In this document: in pieces, positions 1-5,641 of the stretch
Layout: each line of letters begins with the position of its first letter
Position numbering within the stretch: the stretch's first letter is position 1
Source: an uncultured Prevotella sp.
Lineage (GTDB): Bacteria > Bacteroidota > Bacteroidia > Bacteroidales > Bacteroidaceae
Direction of reading: 5' to 3'
NCBI GenBank assembly: GCA_900551985.1
Contig: URYG01000170.1
Location: forward strand, 1 to 6,891
Length of the DNA stretch: 6,891 nt
Position numbers and translations under genes: made by a program
Notes under the pieces: model-generated
What the model saw: only the letters and a program-made list of their open reading frames with translations
Told to the model about the DNA's origin: nothing
The model's database searches: none

Positions 1-50
1 TACTTCTTCGGATTGCGCTGAGGCAGCAGGAACGGCTTGGGCTTTTTGTG
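1..50 (-). pseudogene. C-terminal remnant of a second PD40/cytochrome-type lipoprotein gene (runs off the left edge)
   Basis: Read on the minus strand in the frame two bases off the upstream gene, positions 38-9 encode KPFLLPQRNP, followed by KK and an incomplete codon beginning TA. The intact lipoprotein next door has KPFVLPQKEP followed by TFY near its own C-terminus (residues 443-455), so seven of ten residues agree. The DNA of the two copies differs, so this is not a recent exact duplication. The frame is open from a TGA at 107-105 to the edge but holds no ATG, GTG or TTG, so it cannot be the start of a gene. I infer the tail of a tandem paralogue whose front was deleted. Only about 16 codons are visible, so chance similarity is not excluded. 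Confidence 0.4.
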
Positions 51-67
51 TTTATTGGATACTGTGT

Positions 68-1543
68 TTATTTGAACTTTTCTGCTTCCTGTTTCATCAC
101 ATTCTCAACATCGATGGCATTGAATGGAACGGGACCACGACTCAACTCCGGGATGTTGAAACTCTTCAGACAATCGTCGTAGAAGGTTGGTTCCTTCTGC
201 GGCAAGACGAAAGGCTTGTGAGCCTTGCCATGCTCATCAAAATAGCAGAAGTAAGGCTTGCCGTAGAGTCCGTCATCGCGTTTGCTTGCAAAGACAAACC
301 ATCTGCCGGAATGCGACCAGCTATGATAGGTATCGCTCTTCTTGCTGTTTACGATGCTGAGGCTGTCTATCTTTCCAGTCTGCAGGTCGAGCATACGGAG
401 GTCTGCCTCTGGATGCCAGATAGGGAAGGTGCCATAGTCGGCAACGGTGAAGAGGCAGTATCTGCCGTCTGGACTAATCTTAGGATGGCATACCGAGCGC
501 TCCGTGTAGAGGGTATCTACCTCTGAACCGAATGTTCCCGTTCTGTCTTCGAATGGGATGCGGACAAGCGCATATTTCAATCCCTTCAGATTCTTTGTCT
601 TCAGACCTTTCTTATCTGCTACGCAATAGTAGATGTATCTGCCGTTGGGCGAGAAGGTTGGGAAGGTCTCGAGTTTTGTACTGTCGCTGGTGAGCGGCGA
701 TGAGATGATGGTGTTGTTGTCGAGGTCGGCAACATACACATCACTCTTCGAATCATACACCTCCAGTCGCTTGTCGGGGTTGGCATGGAAGGCTGGGATG
801 ATGATGTTGGTAGAAAACGTGACGTATCTGCCCGAAGGGTCGAACCCGTAATACACGCTCGATGAAACCATATTGGCTGTCTTCAGGTTGAGCTTGCGCA
901 GCTTGCCGTTGCGGTTGAGGATGGCTCCGCCGCCTTCGCCTCTTACATATACCATACTGAGGTTCGGGTTCTGGTTGCCGAAGGCATGACAGTTCATGCA
1001 GCGGTTTTCCTGCAGATGATGGTCGGTGAGGATCGTCTCCTTCCAGTTCTCCACGCATCTCTGCCTGATCTGTATCTTGTTCCAAACCTCGTAGTCGGGT
1101 TCTATCAGTCGGTAGGTGAGATTGGGGTCTATGCTGTCGCCTACCACCTGCCATTTGAAGGACTTGAATGCGGTCCATTCTCCGTCATCGCTCTTGGAGT
1201 AGATCTGCACCTTCACGTTCTTGTTCACCGCCTTCTGAAGGAATGTTTTCCAGGCGTCGATATCGAACTTCAGGTTCTGGCTGTTGCTCGTAGCGGTCAA
1301 TGTGTTGTCGGCATCGTTGGCATCAGCACCCTCGATGGTGAGGATGGTTTCGATGTTGGTGAGGTGCTTGTCGCGAATCTCGAAATTGAGCGGGGCGATA
1401 TTCACCGGAATCGTTACATCTGCATAGTCGGGATACATATTGGGGTAGTGATCTACCTGTTCTGCATTCTCGTGAGTCTGGGCGCAGGAGGCGAGCAGAA
1501 GAAGGCTCGCCACTGCACCATATAGTATATTCTGGAATTTCAT
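68..1543 (-). CDS. Lipoprotein with one CxxCH haem-type motif and PD40/TolB-like beta-propeller repeats
   Basis: The 491-residue product starts with a lipoprotein signal: a hydrophobic stretch ending LLLLASC, with Cys20 as the probable lipidated residue, so it should be anchored in the envelope. Residues about 36-135 look like a small beta-rich domain. A single CMNCH (182-186) fits the c-type cytochrome haem attachment pattern and is followed by a conserved-looking VRGEGGG stretch (200-206). Residues 230-440 hold at least four PD40/WD40-like blades with the F-x-P/S-x-G-R-Y/W signature, near 234-246, 294-307, 354-366 and 407-420. Similar CxxCH plus PD40 proteins occur in Bacteroidota, but I know of no assigned function. 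No -7 box lies in the 41 bp before it, so it is probably cotranscribed with the upstream DUF6057 gene. The start is fixed by the signal peptide. Whether haem is actually bound cannot be told from sequence. Confidence 0.88.
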   Translation of the reverse strand: MKFQNILYGAVASLLLLASCAQTHENAEQVDHYPNMYPDYADVTIPVNIAPLNFEIRDKHLTNIETILTIEGADANDADNTLTATSNSQNLKFDIDAWKTFLQKAVNKNVKVQIYSKSDDGEWTAFKSFKWQVVGDSIDPNLTYRLIEPDYEVWNKIQIRQRCVENWKETILTDHHLQENRCMNCHAFGNQNPNLSMVYVRGEGGGAILNRNGKLRKLNLKTANMVSSSVYYGFDPSGRYVTFSTNIIIPAFHANPDKRLEVYDSKSDVYVADLDNNTIISSPLTSDSTKLETFPTFSPNGRYIYYCVADKKGLKTKNLKGLKYALVRIPFEDRTGTFGSEVDTLYTERSVCHPKISPDGRYCLFTVADYGTFPIWHPEADLRMLDLQTGKIDSLSIVNSKKSDTYHSWSHSGRWFVFASKRDDGLYGKPYFCYFDEHGKAHKPFVLPQKEPTFYDDCLKSFNIPELSRGPVPFNAIDVENVMKQEAEKFK

Positions 1544-1584
1544 ATTTCTCTATTTTAGAAGATGAATCGTATCAGGAATTTGCT

Positions 1585-3270
1585 CTAGTTGTTGTTCAGC
1601 TTAGGTACCTCTGCCTTGTCGAAGTAATACCAGTAGGTATCCTTGAAGGCTGGGTTGCCTCGCTGCTCATTATACTGCTTGAATCTCTGCAATACATCCT
1701 GCCTCTTGATATACTTAGCCCATTCGGCTGGTTGTGCCTGGGTTCCTGCCAGATAGATGGCAAGTGCTTCCTGGTATAGCTTCTCGTAAGCTACATTCTG
1801 CAGCTTGAGATAATAGTCATCGTAATCGTGCTTGAAGGTTTCCATATCCTTCAGGAGCAGGTCGCTGCAGAGCATATAGTTGATGGCGATATTGTTGTTG
1901 GGGTTGCTTTCCATCAGTTCGCTCATGATGGTGTGGCAGTTGTCGTTCAGTCGCAGCGTATCCCGTGTGTTGAGATAAGGACGCTTGTCGATGTACTGCT
2001 GCAGGAGGGCTTTGTCATAGGATGAAGCCTTTCTGCCGAGGGCATCAAAAGCACGGTTGGCCCATCTGCTCCATACGAACGTCTTCTGCAGGATGCGCAG
2101 ATATTTGCGGGCGGCATCATAGTCACCCTTTACCAGATTGATCTCTGCAAGACGCTTCATCATCCGGATGTTGCGATTCTCCGGCGAACATACGTTGGCG
2201 AGCATGGCGGCACGCTCACAGAAGGTCATGTCGCCCAATATCCAATACAGTTCGTTGAGGGTCTTGATGGTGAGGGGTGGCGTGTCGGGACCCAGTGTCT
2301 CGAAGGTGCCGAGGTTGTTGTTGGGGAATTTCAGCAGCACTGCGGGGAGACTGCGTCCTTGTGCTGAAATCAGGTTATAATAGAACTTCATATAGGAGTT
2401 AGGCTCCTTATCTTTTTCTATCATATTGACCACCTTGTTGTAGTTGCCGAAGTAGTATTCGCAATCTGCAGCCAGGGTCTTCTCCAGATCCATCTGTGGC
2501 TTTACAAACTTGCCCAAGCCAGGGTGGGTGTATAAGGTTGGGAAATCGACGAAATAAAGGCGTTTGCCCAGCATGATGATGAAGAGGGGGATGGCAATGG
2601 CTGCCAGACGGATATAGTTGCCTGGCTTGTTGATATACTTGATGCAGCCTAACAGTACGAGGGCTGCGTATATCCACATGCCACAGCCAAAGAACCAGTG
2701 GCAAACCAGCATGCTGATGAAGATGCTGACTGATGTAATCCACTGGGGTAATCTTGTTCCGTTTATGGAAGTATGTCGCTCTGCCAGGCTTTCCAGCTTC
2801 TTGACGAACATACGGGTGGAGACCAGAATCTTGGTGCTGAACCGGAAGACATTGGCTCCGCCGGCAATGGCAATGATGCTGCTGAGCCTGTAGTCGTAGT
2901 GGAAACTGAAGCACACGAGCATCGTCATCACAGCGATGGCTATGGTGTATGGTATCCAGGTTCCCTTGATGTCGGTATCCTCTACGCCACATCTTACGTT
3001 GTATCCAGTCATAAGGATGGATAGGGTCAGTATGGTGGGACCGGCATAACGGTAGTAATAAAACTGCGTGAGGAAGTCGCCTGTCAGGCAAGCTAGCCAA
3101 CCCGGCTTGTCGAGATAGGTGGTAATATAGTCCCATGAAAACAGAAACAGCTGGTTCTGCTCCTGGTAAAAGAGATGATAGGGATAGAAGAATTGGAAAA
3201 ACACAAAACTTGCTATTGCCCACAATAAGATGAGTACGTGTACTCCGGGTTTAGTGATCAGACTGTTCAT
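1585..3270 (-). CDS. DUF6057-type polytopic membrane protein with helical-repeat C-terminal half
   Basis: This 561-residue protein has two distinct halves. Residues 1-240 are strongly hydrophobic, with probable membrane helices near 9-30, 76-90, 106-124, 129-143, 177-193, 197-212 and 219-238. Residues 260-561 are soluble and alpha-helical, with TPR-like stretches such as the YFGNYNKVVNMIEKD segment (273-287) and the LVKGDYDAARKYLRILQK segment (379-396). The layout fits what I recall of the Bacteroidota family DUF6057, which has no known function; the family name is from memory. It is the first gene of a two-gene unit whose second member is the CxxCH/PD40 lipoprotein, 41 bp downstream, so the two probably work together at the envelope. 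The start follows a good -7 box with a very short leader and opens directly before the first helix. On which side of the membrane the C-terminal half lies is not clear. Confidence 0.85.
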   Translation of the reverse strand: MNSLITKPGVHVLILLWAIASFVFFQFFYPYHLFYQEQNQLFLFSWDYITTYLDKPGWLACLTGDFLTQFYYYRYAGPTILTLSILMTGYNVRCGVEDTDIKGTWIPYTIAIAVMTMLVCFSFHYDYRLSSIIAIAGGANVFRFSTKILVSTRMFVKKLESLAERHTSINGTRLPQWITSVSIFISMLVCHWFFGCGMWIYAALVLLGCIKYINKPGNYIRLAAIAIPLFIIMLGKRLYFVDFPTLYTHPGLGKFVKPQMDLEKTLAADCEYYFGNYNKVVNMIEKDKEPNSYMKFYYNLISAQGRSLPAVLLKFPNNNLGTFETLGPDTPPLTIKTLNELYWILGDMTFCERAAMLANVCSPENRNIRMMKRLAEINLVKGDYDAARKYLRILQKTFVWSRWANRAFDALGRKASSYDKALLQQYIDKRPYLNTRDTLRLNDNCHTIMSELMESNPNNNIAINYMLCSDLLLKDMETFKHDYDDYYLKLQNVAYEKLYQEALAIYLAGTQAQPAEWAKYIKRQDVLQRFKQYNEQRGNPAFKDTYWYYFDKAEVPKLNNN

Positions 3271-3289
3271 TCTACTATTATTTAGACTA

Positions 3290-3322
3290 CAAAGTTACAC
3301 AAAAATATTAAGAATGAGCAAA
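3290..3322 (-). promoter_or_regulatory. Bacteroidota-type promoter for the DUF6057/lipoprotein unit
   Basis: On the minus strand TAACTTTG (3297-3290) matches the Bacteroidota -7 consensus TAnnTTTG exactly, and TTTG (3322-3319) matches the -33 element. The spacer is 21 nt, against the usual 19 or so. Transcription would start near 3283, giving a leader of only about 12-15 nt before the ATG at 3270. The -33 element lies in the T-run of the preceding terminator, so the two signals share bases. Confidence 0.6.
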
Positions 3323-3368
3323 AAATAAGCAGAAAAATGACATTTCCTTATCATTTTTCTGCTTATTT
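3320..3368 (-). terminator. Intrinsic terminator of the Rid-like gene
   Basis: An 18-bp perfect inverted repeat (3323-3340 and 3351-3368) encloses a 10-nt loop. On the minus strand the stem runs into a stretch of six T (3325-3320). It begins 62 nt after the stop codon of the Rid-like gene. The stem is AT-rich but long and without mismatches. The plus-strand side lacks a good T-run, and the flanking genes are codirectional, so only minus-strand termination is expected. Confidence 0.85.
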
Positions 3369-3430
3369 GTATATAAATGTAGGTATGATATTTCTGATAT
3401 CTGGGTTTTCTGATACTTTTCTTCAGGACC

Positions 3431-4483
3431 CTATTCCTTCTCTGCAATGCATTCCATTTCTATCAACCAGCCTGGTCGGCATACTTTTGCCTCCACGATG
3501 ATGCGGGGTATCTGGGGATAAAACTGCTGCATCATTCTATCTACCGTATGATAGTCGGAGATGTCGCGCAGATAGATGATGAAGTACTGGATATCATTCA
3601 TTGTGGCATCGCCATCTTTCAGTAGGGCTCCGATGTTCTCAAGCAGTCTGCCGGTCTGGCGCACGATGTCTCCTTCATAAACCACATCTCCATGCTTGTC
3701 GATGCTGGCTGTGCCGGAGATGAAGTATTGTTGCTTGAACAGTTGGCTTCCTTCTGAATTGCTGGAATGCGTTGGCAGCGTAACCCGTGTTCCTCTTTCG
3801 AAGGCTACACCATATTCATGGGTAGGATTCAAGTGCTCCTGTGCCTGGAGATACTTCTTGTCTTCTTCCTTGATATGGGGAACGGTGAGGAAGTCGATGG
3901 CTACAGCTGCATGGCGTACCGGAGTGGCGCCACCGATACCTGTGCTGGCGATGTAGTGGGTGTCGGCTGTCAATCCCTCTTTGTCGAAGATGTCATTGCG
4001 GGCTTCTACTACGCCCTGATAGTTTACATCGATGTTGGTGACGTATATCCAGGTACGGACCAGGTTGCGTTCCATAGTCATATCCGTATTTTTGATGAGA
4101 TGCAGATATTTATTGAAAAGGAGGCTTGTCTGCTCGTACGAATCCTTTCCCTTTGCTTCTTCCTCTGTGAGGCGAAGACTGTGGAATAAGATAGGGGTAG
4201 CATCATCCGTAGTCTTTACCAGAAGTGAAATCTTACTGCCATTCAGTGGTGTCTGTTCCACGATGGTGAGGTTCGTATCCTTTAGAAACTCCTGATAAAG
4301 GAGAGAATCCTCTAACTCTTTTATCTGGTTCTGGGAGTCGCTGAGGAATACCTTGCAATATTGCAGGTCACGTTTTTCCAGTTTCTCCGTATCGAGATAA
4401 TTACCTAGTTTTAGATACAGAAAGTTAAGGCGAGCATTGAATGAACCCTTAGCTTCTGGTGATAGTATTATGTATTTGTCCAT
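3431..4483 (-). CDS. Two-domain Rid (YjgF/YER057c/UK114)-like protein with chorismatase-type architecture
   Basis: The C-terminal part of this 350-residue protein (about 250-348) is a clear Rid fold: FISGTASID (254-262), GDIVRQT (271-277), YLRDISDY (304-311) and CRPGWLIEME (335-344). The N-terminal part contains a more degenerate Rid-like unit (about 14-92) and a section with RTWIY (143-147) and STGIGG (180-185). Single-domain RidA is only about 130 residues. The arginine that RidA uses to hold its imine substrate falls on Val334 in an ungapped alignment, so ordinary RidA deaminase activity is doubtful. The order RTWxY, IG, YGxxFxR (224-230), FISGTAS, CRxxxLxExE resembles chorismatases such as FkbO, Hyg5 and XanB2, which are built from two YjgF-like halves and hydrolyse chorismate. 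This comparison is from memory. There is no signal peptide, so it should be cytoplasmic. It has its own promoter and terminator, so neighbours give no functional hint. Confidence 0.85.
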   Translation of the reverse strand: MDKYIILSPEAKGSFNARLNFLYLKLGNYLDTEKLEKRDLQYCKVFLSDSQNQIKELEDSLLYQEFLKDTNLTIVEQTPLNGSKISLLVKTTDDATPILFHSLRLTEEEAKGKDSYEQTSLLFNKYLHLIKNTDMTMERNLVRTWIYVTNIDVNYQGVVEARNDIFDKEGLTADTHYIASTGIGGATPVRHAAVAIDFLTVPHIKEEDKKYLQAQEHLNPTHEYGVAFERGTRVTLPTHSSNSEGSQLFKQQYFISGTASIDKHGDVVYEGDIVRQTGRLLENIGALLKDGDATMNDIQYFIIYLRDISDYHTVDRMMQQFYPQIPRIIVEAKVCRPGWLIEMECIAEKE

Positions 4484-4508
4484 CTTGTTCTTGTCTTTTT
4501 TCGAGATG

Positions 4509-4516
4509 CAAAGATA
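4509..4516 (-). promoter_or_regulatory. Probable -7 promoter element of the Rid-like gene
   Basis: TATCTTTG on the minus strand matches the Bacteroidota -7 consensus TAnnTTTG, 25 nt before the ATG at 4483, in an AT-rich region directly downstream of the argF' terminator. No good TTTG -33 element lies at the expected distance (the best is TCTT with a 19-nt spacer), so the promoter may be weak or depend on an activator. Confidence 0.55.
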
Positions 4517-4603
4517 CGGATAATATTTGAGATATAAGAATATAGAGCGGATGAAAAGATAAAAATACCGAGATATGGGGATGGGATGATGCAGGGTATA
4601 ATT

Positions 4604-4643
4604 AAAAAAGGGGAAGTAAAGGCTTGTTTTTCTTTACTTCCCC
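4604..4643 (-). terminator. Intrinsic terminator of the proA-argF' unit
   Basis: A perfect 12-bp stem (4610-4621 and 4632-4643) with four terminal G-C pairs and a 10-nt loop is followed on the minus strand by six T (4609-4604). It starts 23 nt after the argF' stop codon. This is a textbook intrinsic terminator and marks the end of the proline/arginine unit. Confidence 0.92.
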
Positions 4644-4666
4644 CTATCTTTTTCTTATTTCCTGCT

Positions 4667-5629
4667 TTAGAGTGATTCAAGCATGCGTTTGATGACTACC
4701 TCAGCTGAAATCTCACGGTTGGCTGCCTCTGGAATCACAAGACTGTTCTTGCTCTCGATGACATCATCGGTTACAATCAGACCGCGGCGAACTGGCAGGC
4801 AGTGCATGAAACAACCGTTATTGGTCCAGCTCATGTGCTCCTCGTCGATGGTCCAGCTCATATCCTTGCTCAGAATCTCACCATACTGTGCTGGGTCTTT
4901 CACGCCCGGACAGCTCCAGTTCTTGGCATAAACGAAGTCTGCACCTTCCAAAGCCTTCTTCTGGTCGTACTCCACTTTGGCATTGCCTACGAACTTAGGA
5001 TCAAGCTCGTAGCCCTCTGGATGAGTAACCACGAAATCTACATCGGCTGCGTTCATCCACTGGGCGAATGAGTTTGGCACAGCCTGAGGCAAGGCACGGC
5101 AATGAGGAGCCCAGGTCAAGACTACCTTAGGACGAGCCACCTTCTTATGTTCCTCGATGGTGATGAGGTCGGCGAATGCCTGAAGAGGGTGAACGGTGGC
5201 TGTCTCCATGGCGAAGACTGGGCGACCGCTGTATTTTACAAACTGGTTCACGATGGTCTCGGCATAATCGTAGTCGCGGTCTTTCAGACCGGCGAAGCTG
5301 CGCACACCGATAAGGTCGCAGAAGCTTCCCATCACTGGGATAGCCTCCAGCAGGTGTTCGCTCTTGTCGCCATCCATGATGACGCCACGCTCTGTCTCCA
5401 GTTTCCAGGCACCTGCGTTTACATCGAGCACGATTACATTCATGCCCAGGTTCATCGCAGCCTTCTGTGTACTCAGTCGGGTACGGAGACTGTTATTGAA
5501 GAATATCATCAGCAAGGTTTTGTTCTTGCCTAACTCCTGATAACCGAAACGGTTTGCTTTCACTTCCTGTGCCTCGGCGAGCGCTGCTTTCAAGTCGCCA
5601 AGGTCTTCAACATTAAAGAATGTCTTCAT
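4667..5629 (-). CDS. argF': N-succinylornithine carbamoyltransferase (ArgF')
   Basis: The enzyme transfers the carbamoyl group from carbamoyl phosphate to N-succinyl-L-ornithine, giving N-succinylcitrulline in the Bacteroidota variant of arginine synthesis; it is cytoplasmic. At 320 residues it is full length for the family. Visible motifs are the carbamoyl-phosphate site SLRTR (47-51), HPLQ (147-150) and HCLP (276-279). The N-terminal third closely follows the Bacteroides fragilis succinylornithine enzyme as I remember it (for example WKLETERGVIMDGDK at 75-89). Published work on that enzyme and the Xanthomonas acetylornithine enzyme showed that one residue (Pro90 versus Glu92) sets the choice of substrate; here the matching residue is Ser90. 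Serine at that position also gave succinylornithine activity in the Xanthomonas enzyme, so I favour that substrate. The gene starts 12 bp after proA and must be cotranscribed with it. The name ornithine carbamoyltransferase would be misleading. Confidence 0.93.
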   Translation of the reverse strand: MKTFFNVEDLGDLKAALAEAQEVKANRFGYQELGKNKTLLMIFFNNSLRTRLSTQKAAMNLGMNVIVLDVNAGAWKLETERGVIMDGDKSEHLLEAIPVMGSFCDLIGVRSFAGLKDRDYDYAETIVNQFVKYSGRPVFAMETATVHPLQAFADLITIEEHKKVARPKVVLTWAPHCRALPQAVPNSFAQWMNAADVDFVVTHPEGYELDPKFVGNAKVEYDQKKALEGADFVYAKNWSCPGVKDPAQYGEILSKDMSWTIDEEHMSWTNNGCFMHCLPVRRGLIVTDDVIESKNSLVIPEAANREISAEVVIKRMLESL

Positions 5630-5641
5630 ACTATCTTATTT

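Noticed and set aside
753..1178. 141-codon minus-strand frame inside the lipoprotein gene
   Set aside because: It is an out-of-frame shadow with low-complexity Arg/Gln/Pro composition, and the CxxCH and propeller motifs are in the other frame.
986..1525. 179-codon plus-strand open frame opposite the lipoprotein gene
   Set aside because: It lies wholly antisense to a convincing gene with signal peptide and repeats, shows no recognisable domain, and has no promoter-like element before it.
2408..3223. 271-codon minus-strand frame overlapping the DUF6057 gene
   Set aside because: It is an out-of-frame reading of the membrane-protein region, full of His, Arg, Pro and Gln; the DUF6057 frame shows coherent membrane helices.
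3320..3368. Long perfect inverted repeat as an insertion-sequence end or CRISPR-like repeat
   Set aside because: It is a single copy with the position and T-run of an intrinsic terminator, and no transposase or array is present.
3391..3415. Two copies of tttctgata 16 bp apart downstream of the Rid-like gene
   Set aside because: They are short and in an AT-rich spacer after a stop codon, with no inverted partner or link to a promoter; chance is sufficient.
4468..4680. 70-codon minus-strand frame between argF' and the Rid-like gene
   Set aside because: It runs through the argF' terminator hairpin and the promoter region and overlaps both neighbouring genes; the composition is that of translated AT-rich spacer.
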